From Corynebacterium aurimucosum ATCC 700975 (GTDB taxonomy: Bacteria; Actinomycetota; Actinomycetes; Mycobacteriales; Mycobacteriaceae), in assembly GCF_007672725.1 (NCBI RefSeq), contig NZ_VDTC01000005.1, positions 124,001-188,000 on the forward strand: a DNA stretch of 64,000 nt, given 5' to 3'. Both the position numbers and the translations under genes were made by a program. Below are positions 15,251-24,183 of the stretch, one piece after another; position 1 is the stretch's first letter, and each line of letters begins with the position of its first letter. The notes below the pieces were generated by a model, which saw only the letters and a list, made by a program, of their open reading frames with translations, was not told the origin of the DNA and searched no databases.

Positions 15251-15646
15251 TCAATGGTGGCCGTCACTGGCTGAGGGAAGGACAGTAAATCCTTGAGACC
15301 GGGCAGCAGCGTGGAGCTGCGTGTCATAGGTGAAAAAGGCTAGCGCGAGGCCAGCGTCACGGAGGAGGCAGGCGCTTGCAAGGTGGACAGCATCTAGGGA
15401 GCGAACTCCGGTCAGAGAGCATGCTCGGCGAATGACCTCATCGTTGATGCCAACCTTGGAGACCCCCTCTGTGAACTTCCGGTAACCGGTGCCGGTGAGG
15501 CCACTGCGCTGCCACACTTTGGATAACTCGATGTCAATGAGTGCAGAAGAAAACAGTTGTTGGCCTTCAAGGAGTGCAGCGACTTCGTAGCTTTCGCGCT
15601 CGGGTAAGGCCAACTTCGCTAGTGCCGAAGTATCGACGTAGATCAT
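15251..15646 (-). CDS. PIN domain toxin, VapC-like
   Basis: A 131-residue PIN-domain endoribonuclease. Acidic active-site residues are visible in YVDTSALAKL near the start, in DIELSKV (about residue 38), and in RSLDAVHLASA and FFTYDTQLHAAA in the carboxy half, the usual four-acid arrangement. VapC toxins cleave tRNA or rRNA when freed from the antitoxin. The ATG at 15644-15646 overlaps the antitoxin stop by one base (TGATG), so translation is coupled; a GTG one codon earlier is an alternative start. Confidence 0.88.
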   Translation of the reverse strand: MIYVDTSALAKLALPERESYEVAALLEGQQLFSSALIDIELSKVWQRSGLTGTGYRKFTEGVSKVGINDEVIRRACSLTGVRSLDAVHLASACLLRDAGLALAFFTYDTQLHAAARSQGFTVLPSASDGHH

Positions 15647-15918
15647 CACAAGCGGTCTTCCCTATCTAGTAGTGATACAACGTCTGTCTCGGAAGGCAGA
15701 TAGTCTGTGTTGCTTGGCTGTGAGTAAGGCTTCGGGTTGTGGCTCAAGATTCCGGCAGCTACTAACTGCTCCACGGGGCTATCTAGAGACGAAATGGGTA
15801 CTACGCGAGCAATGGGCCGATTGCGGTCAGTGATGATCACGCTTTGACCTGTAGCGGCGACTTCGCGCACTATGTGGCCAGAACGCTGGTTGAGTTCGCG
15901 CAAAGAGATGTTGGTCAT
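15646..15918 (-). CDS. Phd/YefM family antitoxin
   Basis: A 90-residue antitoxin starting MTNISLRELNQRSGHIVREV, with the fold marks ITDRNRPIARVVPI of Phd/YefM proteins. The amino part would bind DNA as a dimer and the acidic tail (PSETDVVSLLDREDRL) would cover the PIN toxin. The longer frame to 16131 overlaps the start of leuS and is rejected. It forms an operon with the toxin downstream (TGATG). Confidence 0.88.
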   Translation of the reverse strand: MTNISLRELNQRSGHIVREVAATGQSVIITDRNRPIARVVPISSLDSPVEQLVAAGILSHNPKPYSQPSNTDYLPSETDVVSLLDREDRL

Positions 15919-16091
15919 CGCTCCAACCGCCTTTCCTGATTGTCTGTTCGCCAAATGTAGAACAGTAGAACAATGTTGATTGTAATGGCCCCGCCTAAGG
16001 AGAACAAGGGGGCGTCGACAGTCGCGTCGCCGCACTGCGGAGCAGAATGCGGCTTGCCTGGGTCTAACTGGGGAGATGTCCGTTCGGTGAC

Positions 16092-16097
16092 TACACT
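16092..16097 (+). promoter_or_regulatory. -10 element of leuS
   Basis: TACACT lies 8 bases before the leuS ATG with no ribosome binding site between, consistent with a leaderless or near-leaderless message. Confidence 0.5.
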
Positions 16098-16105
16098 GTC
16101 TAACC

Positions 16106-18955
16106 ATGACTAACCCGAGCGATAACACCACCCACCGCTACACGCCGGAGCTCGCCGCGCAAATTGAAAGTGCCTGGCAGCAGTACTGGAAGGATAACGG
16201 CACCTTTAATGCGCCGAACCCAGTTGGGCCGCTCGCGGAGGAGGGTAAAGAACTTCCCGCGGAGAAGATGAACATCCAGGACATGTTCCCCTACCCTTCC
16301 GGTGCGGGCCTTCACGTGGGCCACCCACTGGGCTATATCGCTACGGATACCTACGCGCGTTATCAACGCATGCTGGGCAAGAACGTCTTGCACACGCTGG
16401 GCTATGACGCCTTTGGTCTGCCGGCAGAACAGTACGCCATCCAGACGGGTACGCACCCGCGCACCACGACGCAGGCGAATATCAAGAATATGCGCCGCCA
16501 GCTGGGTCTTCTCGGCCTGGGTCATGATCCACGCCGCTCGGTGGCCTCGACTGACCCGGAGTTTTATAAGTGGACGCAGTGGATCTTCCTGCAGATTTAT
16601 AACTCCTGGTTCGATGAGGAGCAGCAGAAGGCGCGCCCGATTTCTGAGCTCATCAAGGAGCTTGAGGTGGGCAAGCGCACCACCAAGGACGGCCGCTACT
16701 ACGCGGACCTGAGCAAGGAAGAGCAGCGCAAAGCACTCGACGAGTTCCGTCTGGTCTACCTGTCCAACTCCACCGTGAACTGGTGCCCGGGCCTGGGCAC
16801 GGTGTTGGCCAACGAGGAGGTCACCGCAGAGGGCAAGTCTGAGCGCGGTAACTTCCCGGTTTTCCGCAAGAACTTGTCGCAGTGGATGATGCGCATTACT
16901 GCCTACTCCGACCGTCTTCTCGATGACCTGGAGCTTCTGGACTGGCCAGAGAAGGTCAAGTCCATGCAGCGCAACTGGATTGGCCGCTCCCGTGGTGCGG
17001 AGGTCAGCTTCCACGCCGAGGGCTACAACATCGACGTCTTCACTACCCGACCAGATACTCTCTTCGGGGCGGAGTACGTGGTGCTGGCTCCGGAGCATGA
17101 GCTTGTCGACGCCCTCCTCTCCCCCATCCCTTATGACGATGACGTGGATGAGCGCTGGACCTTCGGCCACGATGATCCGAAGGAGGCCGTAGAGGCCTAC
17201 CGCGCCTCCATTGCCGCGAAGTCCGACCTGGAGCGCCAGGAGAACAAGGAAAAGACCGGCGTCTTCCTGGGCACTTATGCCACTAACCCGGTCAACGGCA
17301 AGAAGGTCCCGATCTTCATCGCGGACTACGTCCTGACCGGCTACGGCACCGGCGCCATCATGGCGGTCCCGGCGCACGATACCCGTGACTACGAGTTCGC
17401 CACCGTCTTTGGCCTGCCCATTACGGAGGTCGTCGCTGGCGGCGACATCACCAAGGAGGCGTATACCGAGTCCGGCAAGGCCGTAAACTCCGCTAACGAT
17501 TCCCTGGACATCAACGGCATGTCCAAGGATGAGGCCATCGCCGCCGTCATCCCGTGGCTGGAGGAGCAGGGCGTGGGTCGCGAGAAGATCCAGTACAAGC
17601 TGCGTGACTGGCTGTTTGCCCGCCAGCGCTACTGGGGCGAGCCCTTCCCCATCGTCTACGATGAGGCCGGCCAGGCCTACCCGCTGCCGGAGTCGATGCT
17701 GCCCATCGAGCTGCCTGAGGTGGAAGATTACAAGCCGGTGGCCTTCGACCCGGATGATGCCGAGTCCTCCCCGCAGCCGCCGCTGGCCAAGGCCCGCGAG
17801 TGGGTTGAGGTGGAGCTGGACCTGGGTCTTGGGGATGGCCCCAAGACGTACTACCGCGATACCAACGTCATGCCGCAGTGGGCAGGTTCGTCCTGGTACC
17901 AGCTGCGCTACATCGATCCGACGAACGATGAAGTCTTCTGCGATCTGGAGAATGAGCGCTACTGGACGGGCCCGCGTACAGAAGAGCACGGCGCCAACGA
18001 TCCGGGCGGCGTAGACCTCTACGTCGGTGGCGTTGAGCACGCTGTGCTGCACCTGCTCTACTCGCGCTTCTGGCACAAGGTCCTCTTCGACCTGGGCTAC
18101 GTGAGCTCCAAGGAGCCCTACCGCCGTCTGTACAACCAGGGCTACATCCAGGCCTACGCCTACACCGATTCCCGTGGCGTCTACGTCCCGGCCGCCGAGG
18201 TAGTAGAACGCGATGGCGCGTTCTACTACGGGGATGAAGAGGTCAACCAGGAGTACGGCAAGATGGGCAAGTCCCTGAAGAACGCCGTGGCCCCGGATGA
18301 CATCTGCAACGAGTACGGCGCCGATACCCTGCGCGTGTACGAGATGTCCATGGGCCCGCTGGACACTTCGCGCCCGTGGGCGACGAAGGACGTCGTCGGT
18401 GCGCAGCGCTTCCTGCAGCGCCTGTGGCGCTTGGCTATCGACGAGAACTCTGGCGAGCTGTCGACGACGGACGCAGAGCTTTCCGAGGATGATCTGAAGC
18501 AGCTCAACCGCACCATCGCCGGCGTGCGCGATGACTACGAGAACCTGCGCCTGAACACCGTGGTGGCCAAGCTCATCGAGTACGTGAACTACCTGACCAA
18601 GGCCTACCCGAAGGGCGCTCCGCGCGCCGCGGTGGAGCCCTTGGCCCAGCTGGTCTCCCCTGTTGCCCCGCACATTGCGGAGGAGCTGTGGAAGCGCTTC
18701 GGTCACGAGGAGACGATTACTTACGAGTCCTTCCCGGAGTTCGATGAGAAGTACCTCGTCGACGATGAGATTGAGGTTCCGGTTCAGATCAACGGCAAGG
18801 TCAAGGCCCGCGTCATGGTGCCCGCCGATGCCGACCAAGCCACCGTCGTGGGCGTGGCAAAGAGCGATGAGCGCATCGCCGAGCTGACCGCCGGTAAGAA
18901 CGTGGTCAAGGAGATCTACGTCCCGGGCCGTATGGTCAACCTGGTGGTGAAGTAA
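16106..18955 (+). CDS. leuS: Leucyl-tRNA synthetase
   Basis: A 949-residue class Ia synthetase that charges tRNA(Leu). The HIGH signature is HVGH at residues 70-73, in the context [23 protein letters not shown] appears as KMGKS at residues 719-723. The editing (CP1) domain contains [19 protein letters not shown] and later [19 protein letters not shown], whose threonine-rich and Asp residues are needed for hydrolysis of mischarged tRNA. An anticodon-binding domain follows, and the end (VNGKVKARV-like [11 protein letters not shown]) is the usual leucine-specific tail. The length is normal. A long open frame on the opposite strand is a codon-bias shadow. Confidence 0.98.
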   Translation: MTNPSDNTTHRYTPELAAQIESAWQQYWKDNGTFNAPNPVGPLAEEGKELPAEKMNIQDMFPYPSGAGLHVGHPLGYIATDTYARYQRMLGKNVLHTLGYDAFGLPAEQYAIQTGTHPRTTTQANIKNMRRQLGLLGLGHDPRRSVASTDPEFYKWTQWIFLQIYNSWFDEEQQKARPISELIKELEVGKRTTKDGRYYADLSKEEQRKALDEFRLVYLSNSTVNWCPGLGTVLANEEVTAEGKSERGNFPVFRKNLSQWMMRITAYSDRLLDDLELLDWPEKVKSMQRNWIGRSRGAEVSFHAEGYNIDVFTTRPDTLFGAEYVVLAPEHELVDALLSPIPYDDDVDERWTFGHDDPKEAVEAYRASIAAKSDLERQENKEKTGVFLGTYATNPVNGKKVPIFIADYVLTGYGTGAIMAVPAHDTRDYEFATVFGLPITEVVAGGDITKEAYTESGKAVNSANDSLDINGMSKDEAIAAVIPWLEEQGVGREKIQYKLRDWLFARQRYWGEPFPIVYDEAGQAYPLPESMLPIELPEVEDYKPVAFDPDDAESSPQPPLAKAREWVEVELDLGLGDGPKTYYRDTNVMPQWAGSSWYQLRYIDPTNDEVFCDLENERYWTGPRTEEHGANDPGGVDLYVGGVEHAVLHLLYSRFWHKVLFDLGYVSSKEPYRRLYNQGYIQAYAYTDSRGVYVPAAEVVERDGAFYYGDEEVNQEYGKMGKSLKNAVAPDDICNEYGADTLRVYEMSMGPLDTSRPWATKDVVGAQRFLQRLWRLAIDENSGELSTTDAELSEDDLKQLNRTIAGVRDDYENLRLNTVVAKLIEYVNYLTKAYPKGAPRAAVEPLAQLVSPVAPHIAEELWKRFGHEETITYESFPEFDEKYLVDDEIEVPVQINGKVKARVMVPADADQATVVGVAKSDERIAELTAGKNVVKEIYVPGRMVNLVVK

Positions 18956-18965
18956 AACCAACGCG

Positions 18966-18981
18966 GCCCCGATCTCGGGGC
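18966..18981. terminator. Short hairpin between convergent leuS and unknown gene
   Basis: GCCCCGA (18966-18972) pairs with TCGGGGC (18975-18981). It is placed 11 bases after leuS and 17 before the end of the convergent gene but has no T tract. Confidence 0.4.
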
Positions 18982-18997
18982 TGGGGCTGGGCCAGAG

Positions 18998-20281
18998 CTA
19001 ATCCAGCTCTTGGTTCAGCTCTTCGCGCACCTTGGTGATGATCGCGCCGAGGAAGCCCTCGCACCCATCGGTGATCATGGGAAACGTGGAATCATCCTCA
19101 AGGACGCCCAGCGTGAAGAGCAGGTCGCGGGTGATGGCGTGCGTGTAGTCGTATTCCGGGTTGAACTCCCACTCGCCGCGGAATAAATGGACTAGTTCGA
19201 AGGACAGTTGAGGAATGCCCTCCGGTTCGGCGTAGGCATAAGGAATGTTGTTCAGGACGACCTGCGTTGCCCAAAGCGGATCGCTCATGGCCTTGCGGCC
19301 ATACTTGGTGAGCTTGATATCCGTCGTCGTGGTCTTGATCCAATCCAAGTCCGTCAAGAAACCCCGCAAGTTCAGCAGCGGCTGGTGGTAGTCCTCGCGC
19401 TTGACCTCATCAAAATCATTGGGGCTATTTAGTCCCTCCTTGAGGCGCGCGACGGCCGCCTGCTTGAGGTAGCCGGCCCCGGTCAGGCGTGGATATTCCT
19501 CGATGACCTCGAGGTATTCGCGTATACGCTGGCCTACGTGGAGGGCGGTGGCGTCGTCAAGCGCCGGCAGCTCATAGTCGGGGCGCAGCTCCGGGTAGGC
19601 TTCGTGGATGTCCGCGCGCCATTGTTTCAGCAGCTCCGGGGACGGCACGGGGATGTCCTCGAAGGGTGTGGAGCGGAAGGGATCGAGCGGGAGATCCCCA
19701 GGAAGCGCGGGCTTGGTGCCGCCCTCGAGGTTGGCGGCCTCCGTGCCCATGGTGGCCAGGCGCTGTGCCACTGCTGGCGGGAAGAACGTGGTGAGGCGTT
19801 GGTGGATTTGGTCCAGTGTGTAGTTGGGGAAGAGCGCGAAGATGCGCTCCATACTATCCGTGGGCACGGCCATGTAGGCCATGGTGGCCTGGACATCGAG
19901 GACCACCTTGAACATCGCCTCGGCACTTCCGAGCTCACTCATCAGATCGGGACCCTCACCGGCGATAAGCGCGGGAAGGCCCATGACGACGCGCGAGCTA
20001 TCGGCCACGCTGATGCTGATATTCCAGGCGCCGTCCGAGGGGTGGTAGTGCGCTACCTCCCGGAAAGTCTCGAAAAAGTCCTGGTCAATGATGCTGAGGA
20101 CGTCGATTGGCGTGCCTTCCTCACCCACGAGGATTCCCGGATGAGAGGGCTCGAGGCCCAGTGCGGCGTGGACGATGATCATCATCTCGCCCACGGTGAG
20201 TTCCGCGGGGGCGGCGACGAAGCGGGACGTGGTGAAGAAGGGATTCTCCACGTCGATGCGGACGTTCCTAGCGAGGTTCAT
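18998..20281 (-). CDS. Protein of unknown function (427 residues)
   Basis: I do not recognise this protein with confidence. It is soluble, without signal peptide or membrane segment. The opening (PAELTVGEMMIIVHAALGLEPSH) is loosely like the beginning of plasmid pRiA4b ORF-3-type domains, in which a substrate-like strand is followed by a helix, but the family's later motifs are not clear. The second half is helical (GAGYLKQAAVARLKEGLN, LTKYGRKAMSDPLWATQVV) and could contain a winged helix. It stands alone, convergent with leuS and 27 bases from the end of the next minus-strand gene. Confidence 0.75.
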   Translation of the reverse strand: MNLARNVRIDVENPFFTTSRFVAAPAELTVGEMMIIVHAALGLEPSHPGILVGEEGTPIDVLSIIDQDFFETFREVAHYHPSDGAWNISISVADSSRVVMGLPALIAGEGPDLMSELGSAEAMFKVVLDVQATMAYMAVPTDSMERIFALFPNYTLDQIHQRLTTFFPPAVAQRLATMGTEAANLEGGTKPALPGDLPLDPFRSTPFEDIPVPSPELLKQWRADIHEAYPELRPDYELPALDDATALHVGQRIREYLEVIEEYPRLTGAGYLKQAAVARLKEGLNSPNDFDEVKREDYHQPLLNLRGFLTDLDWIKTTTTDIKLTKYGRKAMSDPLWATQVVLNNIPYAYAEPEGIPQLSFELVHLFRGEWEFNPEYDYTHAITRDLLFTLGVLEDDSTFPMITDGCEGFLGAIITKVREELNQELD

Positions 20282-20308
20282 AGTGACCGACAGTATTAGA
20301 AAACCGTG

Positions 20309-21991
20309 CTAGCCGCGCGCCAACGCTTCGCCCACACGCTTGCCAGAGTGGATGCATCCGCCGAGGAAGGTGCCCTCCAGCGCATTCTTGCCGTGCATGC
20401 CGCCGCCACCGAAACCGGAGGCCTCACCGCAGGCGTAAAGGCCGGGGAGTGCCGTGCCGTCGGGGTTGAGGCACTGGCCATCGAGGTTGGTCTCCAGGCC
20501 ACCGAGCGTCTTGCGGGTCAGGAACTTCAGGCGCACCGCGATGAGCGGGCCCTTAGATTCATCGAGGATGCGGTGCGGGGGAGCCACGCGGATGAGTTTG
20601 TCGCCGAGGAAGCCGCGGGCGACGCGCAGGTAGTTGACTTGGGCGTCCTTGCTGAAGGGATTGTTCAGCTGAGAATCGCGGTCTTCCAGGACTTTTCGAA
20701 GTTGGGTCATATCAATGGTGGGGGAGCCCTCCGGAGAAATATCGTTCATTCCGGCGACGAGATCCTCCAGGTTGTCTTCCACGACCCAGTCGATACCGTT
20801 GTCCATGAAGGCCTTGACGGCCACGTGCGTGCCGGGGCCTAGCTTGCCGGCGAGCTTCTTGAATTCCTTATCCGTCAGATCCGGGTTCTGCTCCGAGCCG
20901 GAGAAGATGAATTCCTTGTCCACGATGGCCTTGTTGAGCACGAACCAGGAATAGCCGTGCCCGGTCTGGCCAATGTGGGCGAGCGCGGCCAGATTATCGG
21001 TGCCGGGGAAGAGGTTGGTGGGCAGGCGGTTGCCTTCGGCGTCGAGCCACAGCGCCGAGGGCCCAGGGATGATGCGGATGCCGTGGCCGGGCCAGATGGA
21101 GTTCCAGTTGGTCATGCCCTCGGTATAGGCCCACATGCGGTTGGTGTTGACCACGGAGGCGCCGGCCTGTTGGGCGATGTCGATGCCGCGGCCGTCGACA
21201 TGCGCGGGAACACCCGTGACCAGTTCCTTTGGGCATTCGCCCCAACGCTCAGTGGGCCACATCTTGCGTACCTTCTCCAGGTTGCCGCCGATGCCGCCGG
21301 TGGCGATGACCACGGCGGAGCCGCGCAGCTCGAAGTGCTTGACGACGTCCCTCGGACTCGCCTCACCACGCGCCTGGCTGGTGGGAGAGAGGACGCTGCC
21401 GCGCACGCCGACGACCCGCGGATTGCCGGCGTCGTTGTCGACGACGAGCTCGTCCACGCGGTGGCGGAAGTGGAATTCTACCTGGCCTTGTTCTTCTGCT
21501 TTAAGGAGTGGTTCGCGGAAAACGCGCACGACCTCTGGGCCCGTGCCCCAGGTGAGGTGGAAGCGCGGCACGGAGTTGCCGTGGCCGGAGGCATCCCCGG
21601 AGCCGCGCTCGGCCCAGCCGATGGTGGGTAGGACGTTGAGGCCCAAGGACTTGAGGTAGTCGCGCTTTTCATTGGCGGCGAAGCGTACGTATTCGCGGCC
21701 CCATTTCTCGCCCCAGTAGTCGTGCCGGTCATCCTCGGTCACCGGGTCATAGTCGGCGGAGTTGGCCCAGTCGCGCCAGGCCAACTCTTCGGAGTCCTTG
21801 ACACGCATCATGGATTGCTCGGGGGAGTCGACATAGAACAGCCCGCCGAGTGACCAGAAGGCCTGGCCGCCGAGGTTATTGCGGTTTTCCTGCTCCAGGA
21901 AGATGACGTGCTTGCCGCCCCTGAGGGCCTCGTAGCCGGCGACCATGCCGGCGAGGCCGCTGCCGACGATGATGACGGAGGTTTCGTTCAT
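20309..21991 (-). CDS. FAD-binding dehydrogenase (fumarate reductase/KstD-like flavoprotein)
   Basis: A 560-residue flavoprotein. The amino end has the dinucleotide-binding fold VIIVGSGLAGMVAGYEALRGG and the FAD-contacting NNLGGQAFWSLGG. A second nucleotide-fold strand, GSAVVIATGGIGGNLEKV, and the closing GLYACGEASGFGGGGMHG complete the fumarate reductase/3-ketosteroid dehydrogenase FAD domain. Members annotated as FAD-binding dehydrogenase in actinobacteria have no fixed substrate. No partner gene is nearby, so the electron acceptor and substrate are unknown. Confidence 0.88.
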   Translation of the reverse strand: MNETSVIIVGSGLAGMVAGYEALRGGKHVIFLEQENRNNLGGQAFWSLGGLFYVDSPEQSMMRVKDSEELAWRDWANSADYDPVTEDDRHDYWGEKWGREYVRFAANEKRDYLKSLGLNVLPTIGWAERGSGDASGHGNSVPRFHLTWGTGPEVVRVFREPLLKAEEQGQVEFHFRHRVDELVVDNDAGNPRVVGVRGSVLSPTSQARGEASPRDVVKHFELRGSAVVIATGGIGGNLEKVRKMWPTERWGECPKELVTGVPAHVDGRGIDIAQQAGASVVNTNRMWAYTEGMTNWNSIWPGHGIRIIPGPSALWLDAEGNRLPTNLFPGTDNLAALAHIGQTGHGYSWFVLNKAIVDKEFIFSGSEQNPDLTDKEFKKLAGKLGPGTHVAVKAFMDNGIDWVVEDNLEDLVAGMNDISPEGSPTIDMTQLRKVLEDRDSQLNNPFSKDAQVNYLRVARGFLGDKLIRVAPPHRILDESKGPLIAVRLKFLTRKTLGGLETNLDGQCLNPDGTALPGLYACGEASGFGGGGMHGKNALEGTFLGGCIHSGKRVGEALARG

Positions 21992-22083
21992 GGAAAGAAA
22001 CTTTACGCGATGAAAGAACAGTTAGGGGGAGTATTCAGGAAGATGTACAGAAACAATGGAGTTTCGGCATTTGTTAGTTGGGG

Positions 22084-22155
22084 GTAAATGGGGGCGTAAA
22101 GAGGACGTAAAGATTCGAGGCTGAAGGTGTAAAGATGCCGCAAAGAAAAGGTAAG
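22084..22155 (+). promoter_or_regulatory. Helically phased GTAAA boxes upstream of kdp, candidate KdpE sites
   Basis: GTAAA occurs at 22084, 22096, 22107 and 22129, with GCAAA at 22140 and GTAAG at 22151; steps are 12, 11, 22, 11 and 11 bases, so all face one side of the helix. OmpR-type regulators such as KdpE bind direct repeats in this spacing. No exact KdpE consensus was compared. Confidence 0.55.
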
Positions 22156-22206
22156 TACAGCGGGGTGTGCTCCTAACGTCACTAGATGTCAGATGCCGAT
22201 TAGGAG

Positions 22207-22250
22207 GCACTGATGCTCGGTGACAACCTTCACTGAGCACGGACTAGTGC
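22207..22250 (+). ncRNA. Structured kdp leader hairpin
   Basis: TGCTCGGTGA (22214-22223) pairs with TCACTGAGCA (22230-22239), ten positions with one G-U, around the loop CAACCT. An outer stem GCACT/AGTGC (22207-22211 and 22246-22250) extends it. The short upstream reading frame lies within the hairpin, so ribosome movement would open it. Confidence 0.5.
22213..22236 (+). CDS. Possible 7-codon leader peptide
   Basis: ATG at 22213 encodes MLGDNLH and ends at the TGA of 22234-22236. A consensus binding site AGGAGG lies at 22202-22207, five bases before the ATG, which is stronger than the site of any kdp gene that follows. The frame lies inside the leader hairpin. No amino-acid bias points to attenuation by a single tRNA. 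It may be a regulatory upstream frame or a chance ATG beside a Shine-Dalgarno-like sequence. Confidence 0.4.
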   Translation: MLGDNLH

Positions 22251-22285
22251 AGAACATTGCACGCGCACAAGGGGGTCTCTCCCAC

Positions 22286-22372
22286 ATGTTGGACATTCTG
22301 GTCATAGTGATCGTGGTCCTTGCGTTCAGCGGTCCTTCCTCCATCAACGAGTTTATGGACGGAGACGCGTAG
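22286..22372 (+). CDS. Small single-span membrane protein preceding KdpF
   Basis: A 28-residue frame, MLDILVIVIVVLAFSGPSS followed by a short acidic tail ending MDGDA. One hydrophobic helix would span the membrane. AAGGGGG at 22269-22275 is a plausible binding site ten bases upstream, and the stop lies three bases before the kdpF ATG. Nothing like it is part of the classical KdpFABC complex as I know it. Its position suggests a regulatory or accessory subunit; the frame is short, so it could also be chance. Confidence 0.5.
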   Translation: MLDILVIVIVVLAFSGPSSINEFMDGDA

Positions 22373-22375
22373 AAC

Positions 22376-22471
22376 ATGAACACCATCACAGCAGTCATCG
22401 GGCTCATCATTGTTGTCGCGCTCGTGGCTTATCTCATCATTTCCCTTATTGACCCGGAGCGTTTCGCATGA
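22376..22471 (+). CDS. kdpF: KdpF, small stabilising subunit of the potassium pump
   Basis: A 31-residue membrane peptide: MNTITAVIGLIIVVALVAY with the family's closing LIDPERF. KdpF inserts one helix beside KdpA and stabilises the KdpFABC complex. Its TGA (22469-22471) overlaps the kdpA ATG (22468-22470) as ATGA, showing translational coupling. Confidence 0.88.
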   Translation: MNTITAVIGLIIVVALVAYLIISLIDPERFA

Positions 22472-24183
22472 TCGCTAGCATTGCGGCGGTGGCGCCGCAG
22501 TATCTTGCCCTCCTTGCACTTCTAGCAGCGGCCTACGTGCCGCTGGGCAATTGGATGGCCCGCACATATACCTCTGAAAAAGACTGGGCCGTGGAGCGCC
22601 TTGTGTACAGAATTTTGCGTATTGACCCTAACCGGGGCCATAACGCTAAGAACTACGCTCGCGCTCTGCTGGGCTTCAGCCTGGCTTCAGTCCTCGTCCT
22701 TTACGCAGTGCAGCGGCTCCAAGCGGTGTTGCCAAGTTTTGGAAACCCCCGCGAGGAAGCCGTGGAGCCGTGGATGGCCTTCAACACCGCGGCTTCCTTT
22801 ACCTCCAACACCAACTGGCAGTCCTATTCCGGTGAAGACACTCTGACGAACGCTTCGCAGATGCTGGGCCTGACCGTGCAAAACTTCGCCTCAGCCGCAG
22901 TGGGCATGTGTGTTGCTGTCGCCTTGATCCGCGGCATCGGTCACTTGGGGTACAGCCGCGATACGTTGGCAACCGAGAATGGTCAGCACCTCATCGGCAA
23001 CTTCTGGGTGGACCTCACCCGCGGCCTCGTCCGCATCCTGTTTCCCCTGTCGCTATTCATCTCCACCGTGCTCGTCCTCGGCGGAACCATGCAAACCTTT
23101 GGCTCGAACCTGGTTACGGAGTCCGGTGTAGATATTTCCCGTGCTCCCGTGGCCAGCCAGGAAGCCATTAAGCTCCTGGGTACCAACGGCGGTGGCATCT
23201 TCGGTGCCAACTCTGCGCACCCGTTTGAGAACCCGACCGGCTTTACCAACTTGGTGGAGATCTTCTCCCTGCTTGTCATCTCTTTCTGCATGATTCGCAC
23301 GTATGGTGTGATGCTCAAGTCGCAGAAGCACGCGTGGACGCTGCTCAGCGTGGCTGGTGGTTTGTGGACCGTGATGGTTGTTCTGGTGACTTGGGCACAG
23401 CACACCCTTGTCGGCGGCGCGTCTCAGTTGGCAGGCACCAACATGGAAGGTATCGAACAGCGGCTAGGCATTGATGCCTCAGCACTGTTCGCCGTGTCTA
23501 CCACGGGTACCTCGACGGGTGCGGTGGATTCGATGCACGATAGCTATTCGCCACTGGGCGGTGGTCTGCTCATCCTCAACATGCTGCTGGGTGAAATCGC
23601 GCCGGGTGGTGTGGGTACTGGCCTCTATGGCCTGTTGGTTGTGGCCATCCTCGCGGTGTTCATCGGTGGCCTCCTAGTGGGCCGCACACCGGAATTTATG
23701 GGCAACAAGATTGGCCGCAAGGAAATTTCAGCGGTTAGCTTGTACATCCTCACCATGCCGGTTCTGGTCCTCGTGGGCGTCGGCGCTTCCGTGGCGCAGC
23801 GCAAACTCGTGGAAGCTTCAGCGACCAACTTCGGTGCGCCGGGCACGGCTGATAATGCCCACAGCCTGTCGGAAGTTCTCTACGCCTTTACCTCGGCGGC
23901 GAATAACAACGGTTCTGCTTTTGCCGGACTGACGGTGACTGAGCCCTGGTGGCAGATCACTTTGGGCTTGGCCATGCTGTTGGGCCGCTTCCTGCCCATC
24001 GTCTTCGCCCTTTACCTAGCCGGAAGCCTGGCAGGACAGAAGCGCCAGGCCACCACCGCAGGCAGCTTACCCACCTCCGGCATTACCTTCTCGCTGTTGA
24101 CTATCGGAGTAATCCTGCTGGTTGCAGCGCTCACTTTCTTCCCTGTCCTCACCCTGGGTCCCATTTCGGAGGCACTATCATGA
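22468..24183 (+). CDS. kdpA: KdpA, potassium-binding channel subunit
   Basis: A 571-residue integral membrane protein of the SKT superfamily with about ten membrane spans. The four selectivity-filter loops are visible: [12 protein letters not shown] (about residue 113), [19 protein letters not shown] (about 240), [15 protein letters not shown] (about 347) and [10 protein letters not shown] (about 477). It selects K+ and passes it through the tunnel to KdpB. The gene overlaps kdpF and kdpB by four bases each. Length and motifs are normal. Confidence 0.98.
   Translation: MIASIAAVAPQYLALLALLAAAYVPLGNWMARTYTSEKDWAVERLVYRILRIDPNRGHNAKNYARALLGFSLASVLVLYAVQRLQAVLPSFGNPREEAVEPWMAFNTAASFTSNTNWQSYSGEDTLTNASQMLGLTVQNFASAAVGMCVAVALIRGIGHLGYSRDTLATENGQHLIGNFWVDLTRGLVRILFPLSLFISTVLVLGGTMQTFGSNLVTESGVDISRAPVASQEAIKLLGTNGGGIFGANSAHPFENPTGFTNLVEIFSLLVISFCMIRTYGVMLKSQKHAWTLLSVAGGLWTVMVVLVTWAQHTLVGGASQLAGTNMEGIEQRLGIDASALFAVSTTGTSTGAVDSMHDSYSPLGGGLLILNMLLGEIAPGGVGTGLYGLLVVAILAVFIGGLLVGRTPEFMGNKIGRKEISAVSLYILTMPVLVLVGVGASVAQRKLVEASATNFGAPGTADNAHSLSEVLYAFTSAANNNGSAFAGLTVTEPWWQITLGLAMLLGRFLPIVFALYLAGSLAGQKRQATTAGSLPTSGITFSLLTIGVILLVAALTFFPVLTLGPISEALS

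Noticed and set aside
16100-18961. A 953-codon open frame opposite leuS
   Set aside because: It mirrors leuS codons; leuS has full synthetase motifs and the opposite product has no family features.
22022-22285. c-di-AMP (ydaO/kdp-type) riboswitch before kdp
   Set aside because: I see phased boxes and a simple hairpin but not the conserved two-fold junction core of that riboswitch.
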